From contig OW051493.1 of NCBI GenBank assembly GCA_932521035.1, positions 1,426,001 through 1,490,000 on the forward strand: a stretch of DNA of 64,000 nt, read 5' to 3'. The position numbers were made by a program, and so were the translations under genes. The first letter of the stretch is position 1. Every line of letters starts with the position of its first letter. Shown here in pieces: positions 8,342 through 20,972 of this stretch. The stretch is from Oscheius dolichura (taxonomy: Eukaryota; Nematoda; Chromadorea; Rhabditida; Rhabditidae). Under the pieces are notes generated by a model, which searched no databases, was not told where the DNA came from, and worked only from the letters and a program-made list of their open reading frames with translations.

Positions 8342-10856
8342 ATGTGGCGCCAGGCAGCTCTCCTTCTCTCTATAGTTCTGGGAATTTGTAAGTTTTACAC
8401 TGCTCTTATACAGTAACCCCCTAGTTCCGCTCTTTTATTGGCTCTACTGTAGATTATGCGGTCAATCAGACTTTTGTGCGGCCAGTCGGATTTTATGCGG
8501 TCAATCGAATATTTGCGGCGCGTTAGGAGCTGTAGCTTGCTCATTTCTCAACCAATTTCGAAAATTCAAGTACTATCTTGGAGAGCAGATCAAGACGGTT
8601 CGAACAGATGCACAAACACTCAATAGACAGACAGAAACCTTCCTATAAAGGCAAATGTGTAAAGAACAACTGAAAATTTGATATTTGCGTTTATACGGAT
8701 TTTTTTTTCATAAAGTTTCATTGATCGCACAAAAGTCTGATTGACCTTATCTACAGTAGAGCCATTTTATTGGGGGTGCCGGTGCAAGTTACGAAAGAAA
8801 TTAAACCATGAATACGAAGTTTTTTAGACGGAGCTGGTTGCCCTAGCGGCTACTCTCTCTACGACGGTATCTGTTATAAGGTAAGCTTTTCTTAAATCTT
8901 AAACTCCAGGGGCTAGCGTTTTATCGTAAAATTGACAAAAGGTTCCGAAAAATATGATGCAGGCCTCGCAAATTGCTCAGTCTTTTTCCAAAATATAAGA
9001 TTACCAGCCATAGAAAAAAAACTCGAACAAAATCGAAAATCACTATCCTAAAAAGAGAAACTCAAAGAAACCTTGTGGTTTGACAGGAATGTACAAAAAG
9101 AGGGCGATATTTTGAAGAGTCTTTGTTTTTTGTAAAAAGAGGGTTGCAGACTGTAATCTATCATACATTTGCCCGTTTGGGACTTTCCAGTGACCTTCCA
9201 TGAATTTTCCCCTTTTTACGCGTTCCCACCATTTTACTTTGCCCAAAACTTCCCCCGAAGAGGTTACTGTAGCATTTTTTAACTGTTTTAGACTATAGTA
9301 AACTTTTCCCGCTTCTTCTATCCTTCCCTGGAGGGTAATTCTCCCAGTGCTCCAGCCAAGTGGCCTCAGATTTCCCCACATTTCCCTAGCTATTGTCTTT
9401 CCCTCCTTATCGTTATCTACTTCTATTCTCCCAAAATGACAAGCCCCCCCCCCCTCCCAAAATGTTATCAGTGAGTGTATCAATTTACAGCTCTATTCCA
9501 CGGCTAAATCACGCCAGGATGCCTCGTTCCAATGCCAACTCGATGGAGCCACACTTCCCGTCATCACTACTGCCTCTGTAAGCCCGCTTATCTTTTTCCC
9601 AAAGATCAAACTCCTTTTCCAGCAAGACCAGTATATTTTGAACTTTGCCCGCCAGGTGGGATCCGTCTGGCTCGGGCTACAATGTGCCAGTGATAGTAAT
9701 TGCCGTTTTGACGACTACACTCCCTTCACCACGGGATCCTATAACAATTTCGTTGGAGGTATCGGCGTCTTTTAGAATATACCGTATTCTCCTAGGTAGA
9801 GCGGATACAAGATTCGGAAAATGCACAATTATGGACGAAAACCCCCCGTATTCTGGGGCTTGGGGCTCGGCCGACTGTAACACATTGAACTCCTCCTTCG
9901 TTTGCCAAGTTTCCTATAATGGAATCCAAAGAACCCCGGGATACTGTAATCAGGGAGAGGAACTGACGGTGCCGCTTAATGTACGTAACGATAAAATTCT
10001 TATTGGCCCGGTATTTTTAGATCTACACTCCTCATTATCCCAGTGCCTATCCCATTGCGTCGTCATGTCTCTGGCAATTCTATTCTGGATCATCTAGGTA
10101 ATTTTTATAAAGTAAATCTATCACAAAGAAAGCTCAAAATAGAGAGATTAGAACGGGGGTTTTTTTTTGAATTCACAAAGCGTCAAGGAAATAGCGCGGT
10201 AAACCAGGTCCGGGTCAGTAAGGCGCCTTTTCGGGGAAAGAGTGCGGCCTTTGCGCTTTTTCGGTACAATACGTCTATCGTTATTGACATTCTGTAATTA
10301 ATATATTGGAAGTATTGCACCGAAAAAGCGCAAAAAAGAGCGCTTTGCTGGCCCGGACCTAGTTTACCCCCCTATCAAGGAACGCGCGTAAACAGTGGGC
10401 GCGGGCTGCATCATATGAAATTTCTATCTTTAGACGAATTTTTATCAAAAAATTGATATTTTTACAATTTTTAAATTAGATATTCGTAATCAGCAAAAAA
10501 TTTTGAATATTTTAAACCCAAAATTCAGAAGTTGTCATTCTATTTCGGTAAAAAAAAAGTCCATACAGTATCCAGTCGATATTTTCAGTTACAAGGTCAA
10601 TGTAACCTTCACGGAGTTTTCTCTACAATCCGATGCGTCTGTTCTTTTCTTCAATACGTATCCATTAGTTTCACCGTCTGCCACGTAGGCTCCCTTTCTC
10701 GGCTGGAACAAACTGACTTTTAGCTTTTACGGATCAAAGACAGCCCCCTTCTCGGTCGTCAGCTCCTCTTCCAGGATGTGGATGATCTTCTCCTCTACTA
10801 CCTACTACACTCCGTCGCGGGGATTCACTGCAACTGTGGCTAGAACAACATCATAA
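8342..10856 (+). CDS. Secreted C-type lectin with CUB domain, 8 exons, 261 aa
   Basis: Exons 8342-8387, 8828-8880, 9491-9577, 9623-9758, 9796-9980, 10021-10097, 10589-10657 and 10724-10856 join in phase from ATG to TAA (786 nt). Residues 1-15 (MWRQAALLLSIVLGI) are a signal peptide. The C-type lectin domain starts at CPSGYSLYDGICYK, contains the conserved WLGLQC, and ends with GAWGSADCNTLNSSFVC. A CUB domain follows (IYTPHYPSAYP, VNVTFTEFSLQSD, MWMIFSST, RGFTATV). Lectin plus CUB is a common layout in the large nematode clec family, secreted proteins that often respond to pathogens. The usual Ca-binding EPN or QPD tripeptide is not evident, so sugar binding is uncertain. Introns 2 (610 bp) and 6 (491 bp) are long; introns 1 and 6 contain inserted elements. 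The protein appears intact. Confidence 0.9.
8439..8764. mobile_element. MITE with terminal inverted repeats and target-site duplication
   Basis: The 326-bp element begins TGGCTCTACTGTAGAT and ends ATCTACAGTAGAGCCA. The inverted similarity extends about 45 bp inward (GTCAATCAGACTTTTGTGCG on both ends). Flanking TTTTAT at 8433-8438 and 8765-8770 is a direct repeat consistent with a target-site duplication. It has no coding capacity and lies in intron 1 of the lectin gene. Confidence 0.85.
10196..10371. mobile_element. Short inverted-repeat element (MITE or fold-back) in lectin intron 6
   Basis: GGTAAACCAGGTCCGGGTCA on the left pairs with the reverse complement of the right end, GGTAAACTAGGTCCGGGCCA. 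Pairing continues through GCGCTTTTTCGGT to a small AT-rich centre near 10290. The whole unit is about 175 bp and could form a long hairpin in RNA or DNA. Confidence 0.7.
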
Positions 10857-13800
10857 AGGGTAATATAATTATATGGGAAGCTTGTTATTCGCCTTATAGA
10901 GATTTCAATACATAAATGTTTTGAAGAAGTATAGCACAAACGGAAATGAAATTGTTTGAAGAGTTCGATTTTTTCTGCCGCCCGAGCCCTAACCTTTCCC
11001 TTCCTTGTAGCCGTCTCTCCTTCTCTTGTTTCTGTTTAGTTAGTATGCAATCAAAAAAGGAAGTAGTTATAAGTTATCTAGAATCGACAGATTTTCTCTC
11101 GAACCTTTTTTTAATTTTTTGTCCTTCTTATCATTACCGTTCCAAAACATAAATTTCAAGATGCCCAAAACTCTGATTTCACGGAAAAACTGCTTATTCA
11201 GGAAATTAGACAGACAAAGTTATCCTTTACAAACCCTGTTCTTCCTCTTATTGGCATTCCAAAACATAAATATTTCCCAATAGACAAGAAAGGAAAACAA
11301 GGAAAAGGGGGAGAGTCGCTGGCTATTTCCCCCCCTGGTGTTGTTCTCTTTTTCCCTTTTTCTGCCATCTGGTCAGTCAGTAATCCGCCGTTTCCTTCCC
11401 TGTCCCTGTCCTCTTGTCCTTGTCCGCCGTCGCCCCTCCCGCCCTCCTTCCGAAAAGAATTTCTCCGTCGTCTGACCAGTCCGCCTGATGTTCATATTCG
11501 TTTACCGAGAGGATTTTCTCGGCCAGTTTCCGCAATTTCGCACTCGTACCCCCTTGGGGGAGGGCAGCCGCGCGGCTACCGCGTGTTCTTCTGTCTTTTG
11601 TGTTTCCTCCTGAACCACACACATACATATTTCTTCTTCCTGTTTACCTTTACATTTCTAAAAAATCCTATAGAAGAGTTTTATTATTACCTAAAACAAT
11701 TTTTATGTTATAAATTCCCTTTAAAACCCAAAAATGAGCAATTCTACGCTCCAAATCCCTCGAATTCTCTAGTTTTACCCTATTTTCTTGCCCTTTTCCT
11801 TTGTTTCTATACTCCCATACCCGTGAATATCCATAAAATTCAAGAAAATTGAAACAAAACCTCAAAATGGTAGAGTAAGTAACGAAAATAGAGAGAAAAA
11901 GCCTGTTATACGGTAAAATTCAACAGAACCACCGATTATGCCAGAATAAGCATCCGATTCTTATTTGAGACTGTGACGCTGGAGCCATCGATATCAAGCA
12001 GCCCTTCAAATTATAAGTAGCCTTGCCAAACCATAGAAAACTTCAAAGGCTACCCCCAAAACTTCGAAATTTTTCGTATTCCTCTTGCGCGCCGTCAGCT
12101 CTTCTTTGATATGGTTCTCTTTACTGCAAGATATGAAGTCCCAATAAGGCTCGCCTTCTAAATTATATTTTATGGAAGAAATGAAGCTATAATGATCAAA
12201 AATTTCATGTTCTCGGTAAATTTTCCGTGAAAAATGTGTTTCAGAGAACTGATAAAGTTTTCTGAAAGGTCCTAGTGCTGCTGCTTGATCGTATTGTATA
12301 GGCCTTCAAATTTTTTCATTTTTCTTCGAATTTCCCATTCAAGCAGGGCATTTTTCTCTCCTACTACCCTTGTTTTTTCCAAAACAGTGGAAAACACAGA
12401 TCCGCCACGTCTTTTCCATGTCAAAATAAGCGTACTCTACCCGACAAGCATTTCACCCGAACTAAATTAGACCATTCCATTCAAATATAAGAAGACCCGC
12501 CGAAACATACAGTACTGCTACCAAACGATTCCTTCTATTTCTCTGCAATTGTTCCAAAATTAGCCGCTCTCCCCTCTCCTCCGCCTGTCCCGCCGTCTCC
12601 CCCCTCGGCGGCGCATGTCCCCAGCTGTTTAGCTGCGGTGTTAGTGGCGTAAGACAAACAGATCACTGCTCGAAGGGGTCACTTGGCCTGACCTGATCGC
12701 CGGCCGATGAGAGAGCACTTGACGCGACACCACCGCCGCCGCCTGGCAGCCAGACGCGTCACGGTAGGGGGGCATGGTGGCGGCGGCTCTCGTTGTGACA
12801 CAGCAGTCGTAATAAATTACGTAACCGGGGAGCAGGTGATATAGGCCGTAAATGAACAGAAGGTGGGGGAACACTGCCTGTCGGATTCAGAATTGGGGCT
12901 ACTACAGTTCCGAGTAAATATTCTTAAATTGAAGCACAAAGTACCCCCTAGTCTCCCGATTTTTATCATTTTTCTGAAACAATTGACAATTTTTTGGTAC
13001 CATGGGGAAAATAAAAGCGTTTATTACCAAACTGCAGCAGTTTACGGATATCAAAAATGGGCGGTAACCATTGAAGATCATTAGAAATACAGTAATTTGA
13101 CGACTTTTTACCACTGGAAATGAGACAAATGGTGAATAATGTATGGTCGAAGGACCAAAAAGCATAGCGACAACTGGCTGTCTTTTGGTATTTGAATACT
13201 TCCTAAAGCAACGAAAATTATGTTGCTGCGAATCAGACGCTTCCTTTCCTGTAAAACTCTGCCTGTACTTCTAATTGGCGCTTCTACAGCACATTTTCAC
13301 CTCCTGTGTAAAATTTCAGCCTTTATTTCATAGAATAGAGGAAATTTTAGAGTTTTTCTGTTGGAATTGACCAAAAATTAGGGTAAAAAATTAAAATTGG
13401 AACAACTTCTGCCATTGATTCATTGACTTTTATTTCTTGTCACACTTTTTGAAGAGAATGCGAAGCCAACAAAATTCAGCAATTGCTTTCTTCACAACTT
13501 CCTTCTTATTGGAATATCACGAATAAGAATACGATTTTTTTCAGCAGCGTAGTCCTTATTTGGGGCTTGAATTGTGCCCTTTTTCAATTGCATGCCCATT
13601 ACATCTTTTCTATTTTCTCTATTACAAAATTTACGTGTTTATTTGAATGCAAAACTTCCAAAAAATATGTGAACCTCGAAGTTGTTTCGAAAATTATAAT
13701 GGGTAAAGAATAGAATAAAACTCATTTTTAGAACAAAACCTATTCCAAGCTTGGACTAACTTTTAACTCTTCCCTGCCATTTGAATGTCACTTGGAGCCG

Positions 13801-14170
13801 AGAAAATACCCCAAACTTTTAAACCAATTTTCTTCCAAAACCCTATTTTTTCTCTTCCACATGATCCATCCAGACCATTACTTTTTCCCCTATTTTCCCC
13901 GTCTAGCGATGCTTATCATCCTCCTCTTCTCTCACAGTTCCTATTATTTGTCCAGTGTTCCTCATTTGTTTACGTCTTCAGACATGTTTTCACCCCTGGC
14001 ATCCGCCTTTCCATACATTCTCAGTCCCTCTTTTTTACTACTCTATGGGCTCTAAAATGGCCGTAATGTTCTTCATAGTCTCACTATTTTCTTCAAAATA
14101 TTTAGGTTTTGAGGATTCTTTAAAATATAGAACATTTTATCAGAACACTTTCCTTTGGCTACTTCTTTTC
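10857..14170. other. Intergenic, no gene recognised
   Basis: Pyrimidine-rich and AT-rich sequence. Open frames occur but have no domain, no splice-supported partner and a biased composition. GC-rich patches at 11380-11580 and 12550-12850 (CCGCC-rich) carry no recognisable feature. Confidence 0.5.
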
Positions 14171-14179
14171 CCCCCTGCC

Positions 14180-14280
14180 GCCGCACCTGTAAAATATCGG
14201 CAGCAGCCGCGCTTTTAGTTTTGACCCGCCAGATTACCTGTCCCTTCAGCTGCCGAGATCTTACGGGTGCGGGCGCGGGG
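14180..14280. repeat. Inverted pair of the GAGATTTTACGGGTGC motif
   Basis: CCGCACCTGTAAAATATCGG at 14180 and its inverted partner CTGCCGAGATCTTACGGGTG from 14250 face each other 46 bp apart. The same motif occurs at about twelve other sites in the window, mostly after 38 kb. Confidence 0.7.
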
Positions 14281-14854
14281 TAAAAATGATCGAGAACCCA
14301 AAAAAAGATGGAAATTCTTGCCAGCAGTGTCTAATTTCCGCTCCGGATCAAGAATTTCTCTCTCTAGGGGGATCAATTTCCCTCCCACCGTCTAAAATTG
14401 TCCTCCCGTTGCCATTTCCCACCTCCCGGTCCATATATACATATTGTTTGTGTATGTCTCCCCGGCCGTCTCGCCCTGCCCGCATAATAGCCGTGCGAAT
14501 GTTGAGGCGAGGCTCAACTCCGGTAGACAAATGCAAACGACACCTCTCCTCCTCTTCTCGCCCGCTGGTCTCTTCTCCGCCGCGACACCTCATATTTCTA
14601 AATAGAGACCCATCCCTAGGTTCGGATATCCTCCTCGTTTTGTCTAGGGGTTCATATTTCACTCTTCCCTATGTCTTCACTTCAAGATTTCGGGTTATAG
14701 GAAGGGGAAGAACCAAACATCAAAAATTAGAAAATACAGTCAAACGACTTCGCAGTATTGTCGTTCCTTCGACTTCGATTGGTTTTATAATCTTGGTAAA
14801 ACAGATGAAAATCCATTGGAAGCCTTTTCCTTTCCCTTTGGCAAAATGGAACTA

Positions 14855-14985
14855 CCGTAAAACCTCTATTACAACTCCACCTCTAATAGGACCCCACCCT
14901 CTATTAGAGCCCCCCTCTCAGAGCACAATGGAAATATAAAGCCCCACCCTCTAATAGAACCCCACCTCCAATACACCCCCATCTT
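14855..14985 (+). repeat. Short tandem repeat of a CTCTAATAGAACCCCACC-type unit
   Basis: The phrase ACCYCTAWTAGARCCCCACC recurs about five times with period near 20 bp (CCTCTATTACAACTCCACCT, CTCTAATAGGACCCCACC, CTCTAATAGAACCCCACC). It is non-coding minisatellite sequence. Confidence 0.7.
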
Positions 14986-15139
14986 CCGGCCAATTTCCGG
15001 AATCGCTGATTACAAGCAGTTTTTCGGCGTTTTTTCACCCTTTTTCAATTATGACAAACAAATATTATCATTTTCCTGAGGCTTTCACCGCAATATGGCT
15101 GTCAATTGGTGGAGGAAAATTTGATCAATGGGTCTCCTC

Positions 15140-15370
15140 TTACCTGGGAACACCGCCAGGTTGGCATCGGATCAAGAGACGTTACGCTCTGCTCAGCACC
15201 CTTTGAATCCCTAGATACAAATTTTCAGCTGCTGAGCGCAGGGACACACATATGATCCATGTGCTCAGCAGCTCAAAATTTGTTTATAAGAGGTTTCAAA
15301 GGGTGATGAACACAGCGTAATAGGTGGCGTCTTTGGATCTGATGCCAACCTCGCAGGTTCTCTGGTTAGT
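15140..15370. mobile_element. Fold-back element with about 100-bp arms
   Basis: The left arm (GGTTGGCATCGGATCAAGAG through TTTTCAGCTGCTGAGC) is complementary to the right arm (GCTCAGCAGCTCAAAATTTG through GATCTGATGCCAACC). The loop of about 25 bp contains ACACATATGATCCATG. Pairing is imperfect but continuous. No coding capacity; a non-autonomous DNA transposon is the likely origin. Confidence 0.75.
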
Positions 15371-17980
15371 ATCTAACAAGTGTGTGAGGCTCTTCATTCT
15401 GTTTCCAACGATTGTTCCGCGGTTATAGTGGGGCGCATCTCCGCTACAGCATTTTCATCGGGAAATTAGAATACTTCACGGTAACTTCCTTTGGGATATC
15501 ATAGAAAGTAGAAAATAATTCACAAGAACCGAACACCGTATCGAGCATTAGTGACGGTTCCCGTTTCAATTTTAGTAGCCGGTGTAAAGCCTAAAGAATC
15601 CGTTGAGCCCTTCCAATCTCAAAATGACCTTTCTTGGAAGTCTTGAATTGGATTAGTTTTACCAATATCATAAAAAGACAGAGGCTAGAGTGGGTTAATG
15701 TCCTTCTGGACTTGCGTTTCCACTCTATGCACATTTTCACTATTTTTACTATTTGAATCGAAGTTTCACAACTGTTATAAGCTCAAAGCTATCAGGGGAG
15801 CGCAATACAGTCCTAGTTGTTTCAATCAGTTCATTATAAAACTACTCTGAAGCAACCATTCCACTCTTTCCCAAAGGTGCTGTCCATTCGAGAAACACTG
15901 TATTCTCTGTCTACATCAGACACAATAATACCGATCCTAATTTTTAGTTTAATAAATTGGGTAGAACAGAAAATAGGCAACTAATCCTGGTAGCCATTCA
16001 AAACTCACTTCTTTCATAATTATCATAAAGTTTCATGGATACCATAAGAGGTAAGGGATAGAAAGAGGGCAATCCAACGATTGGGTTTGGGTTTGAATCC
16101 GGGAACAAAGTAGCGTAGTTCTTGTATTACTGTACCTTTTCCAAACGAAGCCCCAGTATAGTCCATTTCAAATGGAAAAGCCACGAAACTCGAATTTTTT
16201 AAAGGTTTAATCTAGATCGGGCATTTTCCCGTCTAGATGGTCCAACCTCAATCTTTTGCATGCATTTTAATGCGAATTTCACACATGTTTTGGTTGTTTT
16301 TATTATTGCATTTGCTTATTTGGACGATGAACTATCCAAAAAACATTAACATTGTTGGAATCTATGTCAAATCCAATTATCGAAAAATTTGCAAGAAATT
16401 GAACCCGAATAATTTGAATGCCTGCGCCGCCCGCGAATTACTTTTCCATTTGAAATAGACTATATCTCTAATTCTCACCCAAATGCAGTATACAGTATCC
16501 CTCCTTTTCCGGAAACAAAAATTCAAAATATCTTTATAAATAAAGTTATGTTTTACTGGGGATATTTATGTTCCTCAGGACTGCTGATCTCAATTTCTTT
16601 CTTCGTTTAATTTTACTCCCAGTAGATATTTCTCTTTCGATCAGTTGAATCTGATCATTGAGCTCCTTCTGCCCCGTCTGCCATCATTCCCACGTGATTT
16701 TCTGATTCCCGATCGCCCTCTAAAAGTTCACGTTTATTCAGCTTGTCGCCCCCTTTCTACTCAAATCCCGGCGGCCGTGTCAAATAGCCAAAACCGGCAA
16801 ATATTTTCCATCCGACCTGGAACTGCTCATCCCGTTCTTGTTTTCCATGACATCAGAAACAAATCCACTTTTTTCATTGGCCAGAAGTTCTGTGAACGCC
16901 GTTTATTCACCTCCCAGTCGTTTAAAATCCCGACCCAAACATGAAAAGCCCAACTTTCTATTACCCTTTTCCCTTTCAAGATTTCCATTTATAGCCATGT
17001 TTTCATTTTTACATCACTTTCCTTCCTTTAGAATCTTGAAGAAAACATAATATTCCAGTTGAGAAAGCTGTTTATCCTCTTTGGTGTTGTTGTCTAGGGG
17101 GATATAATCTCCTCTCCCCATGGCAACCAGCCCGATATCAATAGCTTTTCTCACCCCCTTCTAGCCTATACTTCTCCATTACGATTATTGGCGCGCTTAT
17201 GTTTTTGAGGGTTTGCATAAGGCAGAGTTTGTAATTATGACGATCGGTAGGTAGTGTCCAGGTGAGATTTGGAATTTTGCTTTCCGTCCTATTGAGTTGA
17301 TTTTTTTCTTCTGTTTTGGTAGCTTTTGATAAGGGAAAGGTTCTCCTGTAGACAATGCGCCGGCCTATTATGCAAGTATGACTTTTTTCTGTTATATCTC
17401 TTCCTTCCCTCCCTGTGAATAATTTTTTTTCGTTTTGGAGGTCTTTGATAAGAGCTTCATTTCATAGCGAGTAGTGAAGCCAGCGACGTTGCCCAAAAGT
17501 TTTAGCGTTTTGTTCCAAAAACAAAAGACAGCTTGGTAGTATTAGTTATTCGTATCTATCTTATCAAAAGAAATCAGCCTAAGCCAATTTTTTTTGGTAT
17601 TTCGTTCTCATTTCATAAAGGAAAGTGGTTAGGCTGTGAAGTTCCTCGATGACTTCTGAGTTCCCACTATTTTCCATAATTATCCTGTTCTCCCTATCCC
17701 TTCATATCTAATAAAGCATCCTCCCTTTGGGGCGAGACAATCCCCCCGCTCGTCCCGGTCTCACTCTCCGGGTTCCGGGGCCCTTATCCGACTGTCGATC
17801 TATCCAGCGTCCCATTTCGCTTCCATGTTTCATACGCTCCTCATATAAAATCTTTATCTAGTTATATCATTCTGTATTCATCATCTACGTTCTAATAATG
17901 CCCAAAATTGGCTCAAAACCGTTAGAACTACAGTAATCCTCGCTCTATCTATCCGTTTCCTTTAGTTTTCAATATTTTCC
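15371..17980. other. Intergenic, no gene recognised
   Basis: Apart from a possible B-box-like GGGTTTGAATCCGG at 16088 without a matching A box, nothing in this stretch can be supported as a feature. Confidence 0.4.
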
Positions 17981-18950
17981 TACCTCCTCATATTATCCAC
18001 TTTGCGGGGCTCCTAACAATACGTAAGAGTTATGAATCTCGTAAAATAATGCCAAAAAACGGGAATACCCTCAAGCCGAAGGAATTCTTTATTGATAAGT
18101 TGGTGATATTTGAGCCGTCCTATTTTTATCTGCATGTTTTGATCCGCCTTCTTATTTATTGTCTGCCTTCCAGTGTCACCTTAGATCAGTGATGGCAAAA
18201 AAACAAAGAGAAAAGTATCTGATTCTGACTAATTTTTCCTAAGGCCATCCTTCCATTTCTTCTCTGTTCCAGTCCCCTCATATTAGCACTTCCAATAATT
18301 CCGGTTCACTCCTCCGGACGAACTGAAGATTTTGCCTATTTTGACTCCATATTCCATACAGTACTCAAATATGTGGTCTGCCTAATGATACAGTTCTTGG
18401 CCGGATGGTGTATCGACCAAATTGTTCTAAAAATTACAAAGAAATGAGCTTCTCTCGAGTTCCTATCAAATTCGTCACTTCACTCTCTCTCTCTCTCTCT
18501 TTCTTGTTCCAATCTCCTTATATTAGGTGCTCCAAAGGTGTCTTCACTTCTTCAAGGATCAACGCATTTTTCCTGAAAACCGGTGCGTAAATTCCAGTTC
18601 AATTTCATGAACAGGGAACCTTTTTCATTTGGAAATCTCCATTTTTACCCCTAATTTTTAACCCTAAAATCTCCATTTTTAACCCTAACTCTAATTTGTT
18701 CCATTGAGGCGATTTATTCACTTCTTGCGATTCTTCCACTATTCGGACAACGATGTGGTTCCAAATGTAGTAATTTCGCCAGTATAGAATCGTCAAAACG
18801 TATTCCTTCCAGTCTTTGACCTTATTTTGTTCCAATGAGGCGATTTAATCCAATCTTTGTGCTCTTATATGATTTCACATGAAATGATCAGAAATAGTAT
18901 TTCAAGTATAGATTCCTGAAATTGTACTCCTTCCAGACTATAGCAACCAC
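17980..18950. repeat. Decayed local tandem duplications, cluster 1
   Basis: Related segments recur: CTCATATTATCCACTTTGCG (about 17988), CCTCATATTAGCACTTCCAA (about 18276) and CCTTATATTAGGTGCTCCAA (about 18518). A second pair follows: GTTCCATTGAGGCGATTTAT (about 18698) and GTTCCAATGAGGCGATTTAA (about 18830), each followed by AGTATAGA and then TCCTTCCAG. Spacing is 130-290 bp. Non-coding. Confidence 0.55.
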
Positions 18951-20164
18951 CGAGCCCAGGCATTTTGCCGTCGTTATCTTATCAGGCCGGTCCTCCTGTT
19001 AGCCGCTGGTCTTCTAGCAGGAAAATAATAGGCTTCTCCCTTTGTTTTCCAATTTTTGACCACTTTTCTCTCTTTTTTTAATTTTTCGGTAAAGCAATAT
19101 TAGGGAAATTTTGAAATGCGCATCATTGCGGCTTGTATTTTTAAATGAAAATTCCACTGTTCCCATTTTTAGAAGGAATTGAGGCGCCCTCTCTTTCTCG
19201 CACCCGTCGGAGATGAAATTAGCTGCCCCTCCTCGAAAGTGACCGGGTCGTAGTTTGAGCGTAATCGCCATTGTTAGCCGGCTGGGGTGAATTGGCCTCC
19301 GGTTACACGCCTAGGTGCGCGAAGAAGAGAAAAAAAAACAGGACTGTCCCTCTCTACATAATTTGATGTCAATTATAGGGAATTGGGAAGAGGAAAGTGA
19401 GAAAGTAGCAGACATTTTCAATTTTTGAAAGTTTTCGCCGTAATCTTAAAGTAAAAAATTGATACGGGATGTACTGAATGTCGAAAATTAACAGAAATTA
19501 GTAAATTGACTTCAAAAAGGCTCCACGGCGTGTTTTCTTGGCGCTTTCCAAGTTTCAGGCTCAATTTAAAGTCAGCATACCTCGTTGTATATAGTCTATC
19601 GCCGCTAAGAAATCCGAATTTTTCACAGCTCCACTTTTATGAGGTTACTGTAAATGAATTACTCGTTGACCGTGGCCATTATTCACATTTTTTGTGTTTT
19701 GACAGCTTCTGATAAGGAACTTTCGGTGTTTTCAGTATTAGACACCGAACAGTGCTCTCCATCTTCTTCTTTCGTTCCAAAAAAAACTATAGAGAAACAA
19801 CAAATTTTTCGTCTTTCCTGTTCAAAGGAAGCTTGCAGTCCGAGAGCCATACATGACTCATTTGGGCCCGAAAGCCCGGCCCCGCCTCCCTTCCTCTAGG
19901 GTGTTCCGCTAATGTATGATTGTTGGAGTGAGAATTTGCTTTGACCATCATCATAAAAGATTCATAGAACATTTCAACTCATAAATTCAATTTTTCTCCG
20001 GAATGACTTGGAATGACTTGTAGGACGCTTCCTACTGTACACTTCTTACAACAATAAGAGAAAATCGTTAAAATAAATACATAACCAGCACAGAAATGCG
20101 CTTCTTTTGAAATTTCAGGAACGTTCTACTGGTTGCAGATGCGGCGATCGTGAATACAATAAAA

Positions 20165-20402
20165 TTACAGGGAATACAGTAAAAAAATATTACAAGCCTG
20201 ATTATAACGAAATCTTGAAACCGTCTGAGAATGAATGTTCCTCGCTTCATGAATACGGTGGTGAATAGTCAATGAAGCGTAGTCAGAAACTCCAAAAATT
20301 ATATAGAACCCATGAAATTCAGAAATAACCGTATGCTGAGCTCGCAACACGCTTACTGAACAAACGATGACTGCCGTGGCTATAAAGAACCCGTGAAACA
20401 TT
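20165..20402 (-). CDS. Candidate short secreted peptide (weak)
   Basis: The minus-strand frame starting at 20402 has an N-terminus that looks like a signal peptide (MFHGFFIATAVIVCSVSVLR, then AQHT), followed by about 58 residues without cysteine pairs or dibasic cleavage sites. The last residues (NIFLLYSL) look like read-through of a donor at GTAATA near 20192. No second exon with a matching phase was found. It could be chance in AT-rich DNA. Confidence 0.2.
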
Positions 20403-20972
20403 TTGAATTTGACTATTTTAGTCCATTTTGTTCCGTGAAATATCTCTCCGCTACGGGACCAGGAAGCTTGCAAACCTGGTTTTTGAATCCGTGGAATATC
20501 CGCTGGATATGAATGATATTTCTTCTCAACCCCCTTCATTTTTCTCTTCTCTCCATTTTTTTTCTTTTCCAACCCATTTACCCTCCCCTCCTGCCGTCAG
20601 TTCTGCCGGTCTGTCTGTTGTTTTTTAGCCGCCACCACCACACACATTCCATTCGATCATATTAAGATGAACTGCCGTGATTAACCGTTGTCTTCCCTTC
20701 TCTCCCGGTGTGTGTTCGTAATATTACAAAATACAACGACCCTGAGGCGGTTTAGGCAGCGGAGAGGGGAAGACGGCCAACGGGGAAAAGACAGTGAAAG
20801 ATGGAACTAGCTGCCGAAAAGGCAAAGATTTATCGTGACGGGGGACAGCCAGGCGGCGGGCCGAGGACGAGTGCGACGTGGTTCTGGATTCTGATTAGCC
20901 GTTTCTCTCTCTCTCTCGCTAATGGCATCCTGGCATTTTAGCCATTATTCAGCCTTCCTCTTCTCTTTTTTT

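Noticed and set aside
14286-14939. 217-codon plus-strand open frame, the longest in the gene-free region
   Set aside because: No domain, runs into the CTCTAATAGAACCCC minisatellite, biased composition, opposite strand also open.
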